The notes below the pieces were generated by a model, which worked only from the letters and a program-made list of their open reading frames with translations, was not told where the DNA came from and searched no databases. From Croceibacterium atlanticum (GTDB taxonomy: Bacteria; Pseudomonadota; Alphaproteobacteria; Sphingomonadales; Sphingomonadaceae), in the NCBI RefSeq assembly GCF_001008165.2, contig NZ_CP011452.2, forward strand, positions 868,001-932,000: a stretch of 64,000 nt of DNA, in the 5' to 3' direction. A program made the position numbers and the translations under genes. Position 1 is the first letter of the stretch. Each line of letters starts with the position of its first letter. Below are positions 52,835 to 61,966 of the stretch, one piece after another.

Positions 52835-53269
52835 ATGACCGACACCGTCTATGTCCTTAACGGGCCGAATCTCAACCTGCTGGGCGTGCGCGAGCCGGAA
52901 ATCTACGGTGCCGACACGCTCGACGATATTGCGGGCCGGCTCGAAGACCGGGCGAAGGAGCTCGGCCTGAATATCGAGATGCGGCAGTCGAATCATGAAG
53001 GCCATTTGTGTGACTGGCTGCACGAAGCACAGGCCGAAGGGGCCAAGGCCGTCCTGCTGAATGCCGGGGCGCTGACCCATACCAGCCTGGCCCTGTATGA
53101 CGCGATCCGTTCGGTGAAGACACCGGTGATCGAGGTCCACCTTTCCAATCCGCATTCGCGCGAAGCCTATCGCCACAAGAGCTATGTCGCCATGGCAGCC
53201 TTGGGAACGATCGCCGGATTCGGTGCGTATGGCTATGAACTGGCGCTGGAAGCTGCGGCGAAGTTGTGA
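52835..53269 (+). CDS. aroQ: 3-dehydroquinate dehydratase, type II
   Basis: The 144-residue protein has all type II motifs: VLNGPNLNLLGVREPEIYG with the catalytic Arg19 and Tyr24, RQSNHEGHL, LNAGALTHTS, and EVHLSNPHSREAYRHKS with the catalytic His. It acts in the shikimate pathway and forms dodecamers. It lies directly upstream of accB, a common alphaproteobacterial order. The start is set by the AGGAAA-type site before ATG. Confidence 0.95.
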   Translation: MTDTVYVLNGPNLNLLGVREPEIYGADTLDDIAGRLEDRAKELGLNIEMRQSNHEGHLCDWLHEAQAEGAKAVLLNAGALTHTSLALYDAIRSVKTPVIEVHLSNPHSREAYRHKSYVAMAALGTIAGFGAYGYELALEAAAKL

Positions 53270-53350
53270 GTGCCGTGACCGCAAGTACTTGCCATGCAAT
53301 CACTCAGCTCGCATAGGCCCAGCCCTGAGAAGCTACCCGAAGAGGAGTGA

Positions 53351-53833
53351 ATGGCCGACAACAAGGGCGCCAATGGCATGAAAATCGATACGCGCCTCGT
53401 GCGCGAACTTGCCGATATGCTGGCCGATACCGGCCTGACCGAGATCGAAGTCGAAGACGGCGATCGCAAAATCCGTGTGGCGCGTGGCGTGAACGCCGTG
53501 CCGCAGGCGATGCATATGGCTCCGGCCATGCAGCCTGCCGCTGCTGAAGCCGCGCCAGCGGCCCTGGCAGCGCCCGTCGCGGATGAAGCTGCGATCCCGG
53601 CCAATGCGATCAAATCGCCCATGGTGGGGACTGTATATCTGTCGCCCGAACCTGGTGCGGCAGCCTTCATCAAGGTCGGCGATACGGTAAAGGCAGGCGA
53701 TACGTTGCTGATCGTGGAAGCGATGAAGGTGATGAACCCGATCACCGCTTCTGAAAGCGGCACGGTGACGAAGATCCTGGTAGAGAACGCCCAGCCGGTC
53801 GAATATGACCAGCCGCTGGTCGTTATCGGCTGA
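53351..53833 (+). CDS. accB: Biotin carboxyl carrier protein of acetyl-CoA carboxylase
   Basis: The 160-residue protein has the short N-terminal region for contact with biotin carboxylase, an Ala/Pro-rich linker, and the biotinyl domain with the target lysine at 126 in [10 protein letters not shown]. It carries CO2 from AccC to the AccAD transferase for fatty-acid synthesis. The upstream spacing has GAAGAGGAG as ribosome binding site. Followed by accC after four bases. Confidence 0.96.
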   Translation: MADNKGANGMKIDTRLVRELADMLADTGLTEIEVEDGDRKIRVARGVNAVPQAMHMAPAMQPAAAEAAPAALAAPVADEAAIPANAIKSPMVGTVYLSPEPGAAAFIKVGDTVKAGDTLLIVEAMKVMNPITASESGTVTKILVENAQPVEYDQPLVVIG

Positions 53834-53837
53834 TCCG

Positions 53838-55187
53838 ATGGCCATTACCCGTATCCTGATCGCCAATCGCGGCGAGATCGCGCTGCGCATCCACCGTGCG
53901 GCCCATGAAATGGGTATCGAAACGGTGGCTGTGCATTCCACCGCGGATGCAGAAGCGATGCATGTCCGGCTGGCCGATCATGCAGTCTGCATCGGCCCGC
54001 CGTCTGCCACGGAAAGCTATCTGAACACGGCGGCGATCATTTCCGCGGCGGAAATTTCCGGCGCCGATGCGATCCATCCCGGTTATGGCTTCCTGTCGGA
54101 AAACGCGCAATTCGCCGAAATCGTCGAAGCTCACGACATTGCCTGGATCGGGCCCAAGCCCGAACATATCCGCACCATGGGCGACAAGGTGGAAGCCAAG
54201 CGAACTGCAGGTGCGCTTGGCCTGCCGCTGGTGCCGGGATCGGACGGCGCCATCAGCGATCCGGCCATCGCAGCCAAAATTGCAGACAAAATCGGCTATC
54301 CCGTCATCATCAAGGCTGCGGCCGGCGGTGGCGGACGCGGCATGAAGGTGTGCGACAGCCCCGAAAAGCTCGAAACGCTGATGAAACAGGCCGGCAACGA
54401 AGCCAAGGCCGCCTTCGGCGACGACACCGTCTATATAGAGAAATATCTGGGCAATCCGCGCCATATCGAATTTCAGGTCTTTGGCGACGGCAATGGCAAC
54501 GCGATCCATCTGGGCGAACGTGACTGTTCGCTCCAACGCCGCCACCAGAAAGTTCTGGAGGAAGCCCCCTCCCCCGTCATTTCTCCTGAAGAGCGGGAGA
54601 AGATGGGCGGTATCGTGGCCAAGGCGATGGCGGAAATGGGCTATCGCGGTGCGGGAACGATCGAATTCCTGTGGGAAAATGGCGAGTTCTATTTCATCGA
54701 AATGAACACGCGCCTGCAGGTCGAACATCCGGTGACCGAAGCGATCACCGGCATGGATCTGGTGCGTGAACAGATTCGCATTGCCGATGGCAAATCGCTG
54801 TCGGTGACGCAGGATGAACTGCGCTTCACCGGCCATGCGATCGAATGCCGCATCAATGCGGAAGATCCGTTCACCTTCACCCCCAGCCCGGGCAAGGTCA
54901 CGAATTATCACGCAGCGGGCGGTATGCATGTGCGCGTCGATAGCGGGCTTTATGCCGGTTATACGATCCCGCCCTATTACGATTCGATGATCGCCAAGCT
55001 GATCGTCTACGGCCGCACACGCGAAGGTTGCATCATGCGCCTGCGCCGCGCGCTGCAGGAAATGGTCATCGACGGTGTGAAGACATCGATCCCCCTGCAC
55101 GAGGCATTGCTGGAGCAGACCGACATTCTGAACGGCGATTACTCGATCAAATGGCTTGAGGAGTGGCTGGCCACGCGCGATGCCTGA
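53838..55187 (+). CDS. accC: Biotin carboxylase subunit of acetyl-CoA carboxylase
   Basis: The 449-residue ATP-grasp enzyme begins [20 protein letters not shown] and shows [16 protein letters not shown], the glycine-rich [13 protein letters not shown] loop, [20 protein letters not shown] (two joined family motifs), and the [14 protein letters not shown] catalytic segment. It carboxylates biotin on AccB with ATP and bicarbonate. It is co-transcribed with accB. Confidence 0.97.
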   Translation: MAITRILIANRGEIALRIHRAAHEMGIETVAVHSTADAEAMHVRLADHAVCIGPPSATESYLNTAAIISAAEISGADAIHPGYGFLSENAQFAEIVEAHDIAWIGPKPEHIRTMGDKVEAKRTAGALGLPLVPGSDGAISDPAIAAKIADKIGYPVIIKAAAGGGGRGMKVCDSPEKLETLMKQAGNEAKAAFGDDTVYIEKYLGNPRHIEFQVFGDGNGNAIHLGERDCSLQRRHQKVLEEAPSPVISPEEREKMGGIVAKAMAEMGYRGAGTIEFLWENGEFYFIEMNTRLQVEHPVTEAITGMDLVREQIRIADGKSLSVTQDELRFTGHAIECRINAEDPFTFTPSPGKVTNYHAAGGMHVRVDSGLYAGYTIPPYYDSMIAKLIVYGRTREGCIMRLRRALQEMVIDGVKTSIPLHEALLEQTDILNGDYSIKWLEEWLATRDA

Positions 55188-55222
55188 TGGCGGCGCATCC
55201 TGGCCATTACCTCGCATGAAGA

Positions 55223-55263
55223 CAAAAAAGACACCGGGTCTCCGAACATCGGAGAACCCGGTG
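55223..55263 (-). terminator. Terminator of the small gene at 55326
   Basis: The hairpin 55232-55263 (arms caccgggt plus ctccg against cggag plus acccggtg, one bulged base) is followed on the minus strand by U-rich sequence (AAAAAA at 55224-55229). It ends leftward transcription from the small gene and may also serve accC. A second hairpin (agcagccg/cggctgct, 55304-55327) overlaps the small gene stop. Confidence 0.7.
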
Positions 55264-55325
55264 AAGGAAGCCTGACCCAGGGCAAAGGGTGAGGCTTGGG
55301 AAGAGCAGCCGGAGGGGGTCGGCTG

Positions 55326-55517
55326 CTAAATTCGGGCCTTGCGTGCGGGCGGATGGTTCGCCGCCGCAGTATTGGCGGCAATTTCCACCGCCGGATCACC
55401 GAACAGAATGGGATGGTGGCTAACATCCGGCTTCGCCGCCTTCTGCGCGACACCGTTTCCACCGGCGAGCAACATCGTTCCGATCGCTGCGGCATTCAGA
55501 ATGCTGTCATATGCCAT
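55326..55517 (-). CDS. Small hypothetical protein
   Basis: The 63-residue product begins MAYDSILNAAAIGTMLLAGG. It has a weakly hydrophobic N-terminus and an Ala/Pro/Lys-rich tail; no family recognised. A GGAAGG stretch upstream of the ATG and a clear terminator downstream support expression. Confidence 0.5.
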   Translation of the reverse strand: MAYDSILNAAAIGTMLLAGGNGVAQKAAKPDVSHHPILFGDPAVEIAANTAAANHPPARKARI

Positions 55518-55650
55518 CTGGAAGCGCCTTCCTGTTCCCGTTCAGCACCTGTCAGCAGGAATAGACGAATCGCGCCATCCCGCCTTGACCTGCATCAAAG
55601 CCGGAAAATTATGGTGCTTTCAGAAATGAAAACCGCGCAGAGCGGGAAAA

Positions 55651-56115
55651 TCAGGTCAGCGGGACGCCCGGCTCATTCTTTGAAGTACGGATCGTCAGCG
55701 ATGTCTTGACGCTGGCGACGTTGGGCGCCGGGGTCAGCTTGCTGGTGAGGAATTCCTGGAAGCTCTGCAAATCCTTGCTGACCACTTTCAGGATAAAATC
55801 GATCTCGCCATTAAGCATGTGGCATTCGCGCACATCGGGCAGATCCTTGATATGGTCTTCAAAGGCACGAAGATCCTCTTCCGCCTGGCTGCGCAGGCTG
55901 ACCATGGCGAAAACGGTAATCGCAAAGCCGAGCTTCGAGGGATCGAGATCGGCATGATAGCCGCGAATGACGCCGTCTTCTTCCAGCGCACGGACACGCC
56001 GCAGGCATGGTGGCGCCGTAAGACCCACGCGCCGCGCGAGATCCACATTCGTAACGCGGCCTTCAGCCTGCAATTCCGCCAGAAGCCGGCGATCAATATT
56101 GTCCAGCGTTGCCAT
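55651..56115 (-). CDS. Lrp/AsnC family transcriptional regulator
   Basis: The 154-residue protein has the N-terminal helix-turn-helix (LDNIDRRLLAELQAEGRVTN, LARRVGLTAPPCLRRVRALE) and the C-terminal RAM ligand-binding domain (ECHMLNGEIDFILKVVSKDL). Such proteins usually sense an amino acid. The target is unknown; neighbouring genes do not suggest one. The start is set by the domain start; an in-frame extension to 56259 is unlikely. Confidence 0.93.
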   Translation of the reverse strand: MATLDNIDRRLLAELQAEGRVTNVDLARRVGLTAPPCLRRVRALEEDGVIRGYHADLDPSKLGFAITVFAMVSLRSQAEEDLRAFEDHIKDLPDVRECHMLNGEIDFILKVVSKDLQSFQEFLTSKLTPAPNVASVKTSLTIRTSKNEPGVPLT

Positions 56116-56328
56116 CGCCTTTTCCGTACCCGTTTCGGACACCCCTGTGCCAACCCAGTGCGAAACATCAAGCTGCGAACAGGGGTCAGCCGGTAATATT
56201 ATTATATATGGCCGCAATTGTCCCGCTTTGCAACGCACGAGTGACAGCCCGTTCCGCAAGCTTTCGGAACGGCTATTGGCACCGGGCCGGGAACCACCGA
56301 TTTTCGCTTTTCCCGTCCGGAGATTCGC

Positions 56329-58029
56329 TTGCTGTTCGACGACCGTCTGGCCACTGTGCTGCGATCCCCATTACGGGGAGAGACGGGCGCGCGCACGCAA
56401 TTCCGGCAATTGATCGACCTTCTGGGCAGCATGCCGGCAGATCTGGACAGCGAACTGGCCGGTGCCGCCTATGACCGGCTGGCCGAACTGGCGGTGGAGC
56501 TGGCCGCAGCCGACCAGTCTGCAATTCTGCGCGAACCCGGCCTGCGCCTGCGCAATCCGCGCCTGATCGGCTGGATCGCCGGGCGAGAGCCACAGGCCGC
56601 CGCCGCCGCCATGGCAACAGCCCGCCTGACCGAAGATGAATGGATCGATCTGATCCCGCGCCTGCCGGTCACCGCACGGGGTTTCCTACGCCATCGCCGC
56701 AATCTCCCCCCGCGGGCCGAACAGCTGCTGGAACGGCTGGGTGTGGGCGACCTTGTTCTTCCGCAGCCTGATATTTCCGTCGCGGCCGAGGAGATTGCAG
56801 CTGCGCCCGAACCGGTGCCCACCGCCGAAGCCTCGCCGAAAGCACCGAAGGGCAAGCAGGAAGAAGCCGAAATTGGCGCCCTGCTGCGCCGTATCGAACA
56901 GTTCCAGGCGCGCCGGCAGACGCGCGTTACCGGCCTGTCTCCGCAATTGCCGCTGGACGATGAGCATCAGTCGCATCGTCGCCACGAAAGCTTCGATTTT
57001 TCCTTCGATGCGCAGGGCGTGGTGGATTGGGCCGATCCGGCAATCGCGCCATTGGTAGTGGGCATGACGATTGCCGGTCCCGCGGATGACGGGCTGTGCC
57101 GGATGGACCGGGCGAGCCGCCGATCGATCAACCGCAGATTGCCCGTTCGCAGCGGCAATGTCCGTATCGAGGGATTGGCGGAAATCGCCGGCGAATGGCA
57201 AATCCAGGCCAGCCCTGCCTTTGCACGCGGCACAGGCAGCTATATCGGCTATCGCGGGCGGCTTTGCCGCGTTGAACCGCAGGCGGCCGCGCCCGCTGCC
57301 CCGCTTGACGATTCGGCTGATCGCATACGCCAATTGCTGCATGAATTGCGCACGCCGGTAAATGCGATCCAGGGCTTTGCCGAAATCATCCAGCAGCAGA
57401 TGTTCGGCCACGCGCCGAACGAATATCGCGCGCTTGCTGCCGGCATCGCCGTAGATGCGGCACGGTTGCTGGCCGGTTTCGACGAGATTGACCGGCTTGC
57501 AAGGCTTGAAAGCGGCGCGATGGAAATGGCGGAGGGGGAAAGTGACCTGCGCCTTGCCGTGACCCAGACTCTCCGCCGGCTGGAGGGCGTTCTGCGCCCC
57601 CGAAACGCCCGGCTCGAACTCACCGTGACCGGCGAAGACTTCGCTTGCCGGTTTGACGAGCCCGAATTGCAGCAATTCACCTGGCGGCTGCTGGCGACCC
57701 TTTCCGGCGCACTGGCACCGGGCGAGATCGTGGCCCTGCGGCTAACCGGCGAGGATGGCGAGATCGCCCTGCAAGCCGAATTGCCCGCAGCTTTGGCTGA
57801 TCGGGCGGACCTGTTCGCCGCCAGCCCTTCCCCCGCCGCCGGTTCGGTTTCCGCCGGCATGTTCGGCGCCGGGTTCACCTTGCGCCTTGCCCGGGCCGAA
57901 GCGCAGGCAGCCGGTGGCAGTCTGGAAAGGCGCGGCGATGCGCTGGTTCTGATGCTGCCCACCTTGACCGGGGAAGCGCCGGGCCATAGCGTCGATCCAC
58001 AGGGGAAAGACGGCAAGGCCGCCGGATAA
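56329..58029 (+). CDS. Histidine-kinase-like protein with degenerate ATPase domain
   Basis: The 566-residue soluble protein begins at a TTG (MLFDDRLATVLRSP). An N-terminal helical region of about 150 residues is followed by a linker, a PAS-like segment (DFSFDAQGVVDWADPAI, 224-240), and a HisKA helix with His338 in LLHELRTPVNAIQGFAEII. The ATPase domain is unusual: where the N-box should carry Asn residues there is QQFTWRLLATLSGAL, and no DxGxG G1 box is visible; only a G2-like GAGFTLRLARAEAQAAGG remains. It might be a phosphotransfer or scaffold protein rather than an active kinase. No response regulator gene is adjacent. Confidence 0.75.
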   Translation: MLFDDRLATVLRSPLRGETGARTQFRQLIDLLGSMPADLDSELAGAAYDRLAELAVELAAADQSAILREPGLRLRNPRLIGWIAGREPQAAAAAMATARLTEDEWIDLIPRLPVTARGFLRHRRNLPPRAEQLLERLGVGDLVLPQPDISVAAEEIAAAPEPVPTAEASPKAPKGKQEEAEIGALLRRIEQFQARRQTRVTGLSPQLPLDDEHQSHRRHESFDFSFDAQGVVDWADPAIAPLVVGMTIAGPADDGLCRMDRASRRSINRRLPVRSGNVRIEGLAEIAGEWQIQASPAFARGTGSYIGYRGRLCRVEPQAAAPAAPLDDSADRIRQLLHELRTPVNAIQGFAEIIQQQMFGHAPNEYRALAAGIAVDAARLLAGFDEIDRLARLESGAMEMAEGESDLRLAVTQTLRRLEGVLRPRNARLELTVTGEDFACRFDEPELQQFTWRLLATLSGALAPGEIVALRLTGEDGEIALQAELPAALADRADLFAASPSPAAGSVSAGMFGAGFTLRLARAEAQAAGGSLERRGDALVLMLPTLTGEAPGHSVDPQGKDGKAAG

Positions 58030-58053
58030 TAAGCGTTGCGGGGGAACAGGGCG

Positions 58054-59049
58054 GTGCGATCGATCATCAAGCCGCCACCTGCGGGAACCGGGGCCAGCTT
58101 TGCCCCTGATTTCGGCCAGCGTTTCATCATCACGGTCGACACCGAAGAGGAATTCGACTGGTCGCAGCCGATCGACCGCACCAGCCACGGGCTGGACCAT
58201 GTGGGCAAGATCGCCCGTTTTCAGGACTTCTGCGAAAGCCACGGCGTCGTGCCAGTCTATCTGGTCGACTGGCCGATTGCCACGTCGGACCTTGCAGCCG
58301 AAATCCTTCGCCAGCCAATCGCGGAGGGCAAGGCGGAAGTGGGCGTGCAATTGCATCCCTGGGTCAGCCCGCCCTTCGAAGAAGAAGTGTGCGAACGCAA
58401 TTCCTATGCCGGAAACCTGCCGGAAGAGCTGGAGCGGGCGAAACTTCTGACCCTTCGTGACCAGATCGAAAAGGCATTCGGCAAGGCGCCGCTGATCTAT
58501 CGCGCGGGCCGTTATGGCCTTGGCCCGAATACGGCGCCGATCCTGGCCGAAGCGGGTATTGCGATAGACAGCTCTGTACGCAGCAAGTTTGACTATTCCG
58601 CTCGTGGAGGGCCGGATTACCGCCCTCACCCGCTCACGCCCTATTGGGTAGATTCGGAACGCAGGTTGCTGGAACTGCCGCTGACCACGGTGTTCTGGGG
58701 TATGCTGCGGCGGCAGGGAGACTGGATCTATCCCCGCTTGTGGCGCACCCCCAGCCTGCGCGGCATCCTCGCCAGGCTCAGCCTGCTGGAACGAATCCCG
58801 CTGACGCCGGAAGGGGTGAGCGTTGAGGAAGCGATCCGCGGGATCGACATGGCGCTGGATGACGGCGTGCCGTTGCTCGTCTTCTCTTTCCACAGCCCCT
58901 CGCTCGACATCGGGCACACACCCTATGTGCGCGACGAGGCCGATCTGGAGGCACTATACGATTGGTGGGAACGCATTTTTGCCTATCTGGAAACCCGCCA
59001 GATCGCGCCGACAAGCGTGGCGGGCATCATCGATACAGTGCAACGCTGA
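58054..59049 (+). CDS. Polysaccharide deacetylase-like protein (WalW type)
   Basis: The protein of 331 residues (TTG at 58036 would add six) contains the NodB-like motif FIITVDTEEEFDWSQ and later VGVQLHPWVSPPF, LIYRAGRYGLGPNT, and VFSFHSPSLDIGHTPY, which match the polysaccharide deacetylase fold variant named WalW. It lacks a signal peptide. A role in surface or capsular polysaccharide is inferred from family. It follows the kinase-like gene by 24 bases and may be co-transcribed. Confidence 0.82.
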   Translation: MRSIIKPPPAGTGASFAPDFGQRFIITVDTEEEFDWSQPIDRTSHGLDHVGKIARFQDFCESHGVVPVYLVDWPIATSDLAAEILRQPIAEGKAEVGVQLHPWVSPPFEEEVCERNSYAGNLPEELERAKLLTLRDQIEKAFGKAPLIYRAGRYGLGPNTAPILAEAGIAIDSSVRSKFDYSARGGPDYRPHPLTPYWVDSERRLLELPLTTVFWGMLRRQGDWIYPRLWRTPSLRGILARLSLLERIPLTPEGVSVEEAIRGIDMALDDGVPLLVFSFHSPSLDIGHTPYVRDEADLEALYDWWERIFAYLETRQIAPTSVAGIIDTVQR

Positions 59050-59110
59050 CAACCCTTGCTTGCCAGCGCAGGGCCACCAAGCTACTGGCCCTGCGCGCAT
59101 GTAGTGCAAG

Positions 59111-59186
59111 GGGCCTGTAGCTCAGCGGTTAGAGCTGGCCGCTCATAACGGCTAGGTCGCGGGTTCGAATCCTGCCGGGCCCACCA
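59111..59186 (+). tRNA. tRNA-Ile2 (CAU, lysidine-type)
   Basis: The acceptor pairs GGGCCTG with CGGGCCC, then A and encoded CCA. The anticodon loop is CTCATAA with anticodon CAT. The body closely resembles bacterial tRNA-Ile2 (GTAGCTCAGCGGTTAGAGC, AGGTCGCGGGTTCGAATCC) rather than initiator or elongator tRNA-Met, so the CAU is likely converted to lysidine-AU to read AUA codons. Confidence 0.85.
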
Positions 59187-59206
59187 TTGCAGCGCACAGT
59201 CCAGGT

Positions 59207-59283
<77 letters not shown>

Positions 59284-59351
59284 ACTTCCCAACATTTCTG
59301 TTTTCAGCAACTTAGACGACAATCGTCTTGCCCTGGCCTTGCCTGCCCTGA

Positions 59352-60053
59352 TCAGCTGGGTGAAAGCGAGCCAAGGATGAAGGCCATTGCGAGGCCGAGT
59401 GCGGTCGCGATGCCAGCCAGCTTGCGGTCTTCGTTATATGCCTTTGGAAAGACTTCGGTGGCCAGGCTGGCGACAACCGCACCGGAAGCAAAACATCGGA
59501 TCAGAGCAAGCCAATTGCTCGATACACCCGAAAGAAGCAGGTTGCCGGCGATAGCAGCCGAGGCAAGCAACGCCGCTGTCGCTGCCCAGAGCCACAGAAC
59601 GGCAGCCTTGCTTCGTCCATCCTGGACCATTTCGCGCGCTCCCCCAGCTGCTTCCGGGAGGTTGGAAAGGAATATGGCCCCAGCGAGCGCCGCGACTTCA
59701 AGCGCTCCGGCACCGATCAGGGCCACGCCAAGCGCCAGGTTCTCCGGCACGCCATCGAGAGTGATGGCGGCAAGCAGTCCACCGCCTGATTCTTCGCCCA
59801 AAAAGCGGGCTATCAGCCAGTCTGCCCCGGTGAACACAGTCGCACCCACGGCCATACTGATCATTGCCGTCCAGACTGACAGGTCTTTCATGGCGGGTTC
59901 GATCAGTTCAGAAACGAGCGAAACGATGAGTGCGCCGCCCGCAATGGCTACGAGAAAACCTTCGAGCGACGCGGAAAGCTTGCCGAAGGTTCCCCACAGC
60001 GCCCCGATGAGCAGAGCTGCGGAAACCGCAAGCAGGACCACAACCATTGTCAT
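59352..60053 (-). CDS. ZIP-family metal transporter-like membrane protein
   Basis: The 233-residue protein has about seven or eight hydrophobic helices, and the ZIP-type metal-site helix [20 protein letters not shown], where ZIP proteins have H-x2-PEG; here DGVPENLA. The second site [11 protein letters not shown] corresponds to the second metal-binding helix. The change of His to Asp in the first site makes substrate metal uncertain. The start at 60053 (MTMVVVLL) removes a polar extension from 60074. Confidence 0.75.
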   Translation of the reverse strand: MTMVVVLLAVSAALLIGALWGTFGKLSASLEGFLVAIAGGALIVSLVSELIEPAMKDLSVWTAMISMAVGATVFTGADWLIARFLGEESGGGLLAAITLDGVPENLALGVALIGAGALEVAALAGAIFLSNLPEAAGGAREMVQDGRSKAAVLWLWAATAALLASAAIAGNLLLSGVSSNWLALIRCFASGAVVASLATEVFPKAYNEDRKLAGIATALGLAMAFILGSLSPS

Positions 60054-60287
60054 GGCGACCGAACGAAGGGCCACCTGGCTGGTTCCGAACGTCTCTGCCC
60101 TGCCCCCGGATCGGCGCCATCCGGCTTGATGATCGCTTCTCTGGGACTTCCGCGTTTCCGCGTTGGGCCCCGGGCCGCCACAAGCCGCTATGGATAACCT
60201 TCGATTATAGCTGGGTTAGCGGTACGAATAGAGAGTTTGGCCCCAACAGGCATATCCTTTCGGTCGGTAGCCGATACGGGGGTATGA

Positions 60288-61949
60288 ATGAGCAAGAGGT
60301 CCAACACCTGTCGCGCGATAATGCTGTGTCTGGCAGCTACGGCAGCAGTCCCGCCTGTAACTCACGCCAATGAGGCGGCACAATCGCGGGTGTTCGACCT
60401 CCTCATCCTCAATGGTAGCGTGGTCGACGGGACGGGCTCCGCACCATACACTGCGGATATCGCCATTGACGGGGACCGTATCGTGGCGATCTCCACCGAC
60501 AAGATGCGCCCCGAGGACGGGCGCGAAGTGCTTGACGCAGGCGGGCTTTTCGTCGTGCCGGGCTTCATCGACAACCATGCTCATGTGCAGACGAGCATCC
60601 ACGAACGCCCGCTCGCGGAAAACTTCATCAGGCAGGGGATCACCAGTATTGTCGCCAGCCTGCACAGCGGCGATCAGCCCTACCCCCTCAAGCCATATCT
60701 GGACTCGCTTGAAGTCGCCCCCAATGTGGGTTTCTTTGCGGGCCACACCTTCGCCCGCAAGCAAGTTCTCGGGCTCGACAACCGGGCGCCTACAGCAACC
60801 GAACTGGCAAAGATGCAGGACATCATCGCCGAAGGTATGAAAGGCGGTGCGCTGGGAGTCTCCACGGGTCTGGTCTATGTGCCCGCCAGCTATGCTGAAA
60901 CGGCGGAAGTGACAGCTCTCGCCCGTGTCGCTTCGTGCTATGGCGGCATATATGTTTCGCATATGCGCGATGAGGGCGCAGGTGTGGTGCAGTCGGTGAA
61001 GGAGGTAATCCGCGTCGCCCAGGATGCCCGGATCCCTGCCCAGATCAACCATCACAAGATCATGGGTGCGGGACAGTGGGGAGAAAGCACCACAACGCTG
61101 GCGCTGATCGACGAGGCTCGTGCGCGCGGTCTCGACATAAAGCACGATCTCTATCCCTATGCAGCGTCCAGCACTTCCTCTTCCGTGATGTTTCCCGACT
61201 GGGCTCTGGCAGGCGGCGCGGGCTCCTTTGCGGAACGCATCGCCGATCCCGCCACGCGCGCCAGGATAGAGAGCGAGATGATGCGCATCCTCATGGTCCA
61301 GCGAACCGGCGCCGACCTTTCAAGGATCCAGTTTCGCGACGTGTCGGGCATGCCGGAATATCGCGGCAGGACGCTGTCCGATCTCGCCACGGAACGGGGC
61401 CTTGAAGGAACTCCGGAAGACGCGATCGACCTTCTCATAGAGCTGCAGCTCAATGGCGGTTTCACGGCGATCTACCATGCAATGGACGAAGAAGACATCG
61501 TCAGCATCATGCAGCATCCCTGGGCGATGTTTGAAACGGATGGCGACCCTGTGGGCCTTGGTGAAGGATTCCCGCATCCCCGCAGCTACGGCTCATTCCC
61601 CCGCGTGCTCGGGCGCTATGTGCGGGAACAGGGCGTTATCGATATCGCAGAAGCGATCCGGCGCATGACCTCGCTTCCCGCAGACCAGATCGGAGCGACC
61701 GACCGCGGCCGCTTGCGCGTGGGAGCCTTTGCCGACATCACTGTGTTCGATCCGGAAACGATCACGGACCGCGCCACTTATATCGAACCGCATCAATATG
61801 CGGTCGGTGTGCGACATGTCGTAATCAATGGCGAACCGGTCCTGCGCGACGGATCCCTGACAGGCGCAAAGCCCGGACGGCCACTTACCGGACCCGCGCG
61901 ACCCGTAGAAACCTCGCCAGAAGCCTGCGTTGCACGGATAAGGCCATAG
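60288..61949 (+). CDS. N-acyl-D-amino-acid deacylase-like amidohydrolase
   Basis: The 553-residue protein has a signal peptide (RAIMLCLAATAAVPPVTHA) and a D-aminoacylase-type amidohydrolase layout: LILNGSVVDGTG, PGFIDNHAHVQTSIHERP (HxH metal motif), GVSTGLVYVP, YVSHMRDEG, AQINHHKIMG, HDLYPYAASST, and FETDGDPVGLGEGFPHPRSY. Family members remove acyl groups from D-amino acids. The residue after HAH (VQTSIHE instead of the frequent HxD) is unusual. It is convergent with a dicarboxylate/amino-acid symporter gene 17 bases away. Periplasmic location and D-amino-acid use are inferred. Confidence 0.8.
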   Translation: MSKRSNTCRAIMLCLAATAAVPPVTHANEAAQSRVFDLLILNGSVVDGTGSAPYTADIAIDGDRIVAISTDKMRPEDGREVLDAGGLFVVPGFIDNHAHVQTSIHERPLAENFIRQGITSIVASLHSGDQPYPLKPYLDSLEVAPNVGFFAGHTFARKQVLGLDNRAPTATELAKMQDIIAEGMKGGALGVSTGLVYVPASYAETAEVTALARVASCYGGIYVSHMRDEGAGVVQSVKEVIRVAQDARIPAQINHHKIMGAGQWGESTTTLALIDEARARGLDIKHDLYPYAASSTSSSVMFPDWALAGGAGSFAERIADPATRARIESEMMRILMVQRTGADLSRIQFRDVSGMPEYRGRTLSDLATERGLEGTPEDAIDLLIELQLNGGFTAIYHAMDEEDIVSIMQHPWAMFETDGDPVGLGEGFPHPRSYGSFPRVLGRYVREQGVIDIAEAIRRMTSLPADQIGATDRGRLRVGAFADITVFDPETITDRATYIEPHQYAVGVRHVVINGEPVLRDGSLTGAKPGRPLTGPARPVETSPEACVARIRP

Positions 61950-61966
61950 CCCGGGATTTCGCCCGC

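Noticed and set aside
53823-55217. Leftward open frame opposite accC
   Set aside because: Shadow of a highly conserved gene; no family features.
59111-59186. tRNA-Met from the CAT anticodon
   Set aside because: The body matches tRNA-Ile2 much better and the initiator tRNA features (unpaired first acceptor base, GGG/CCC in the anticodon stem) are missing.
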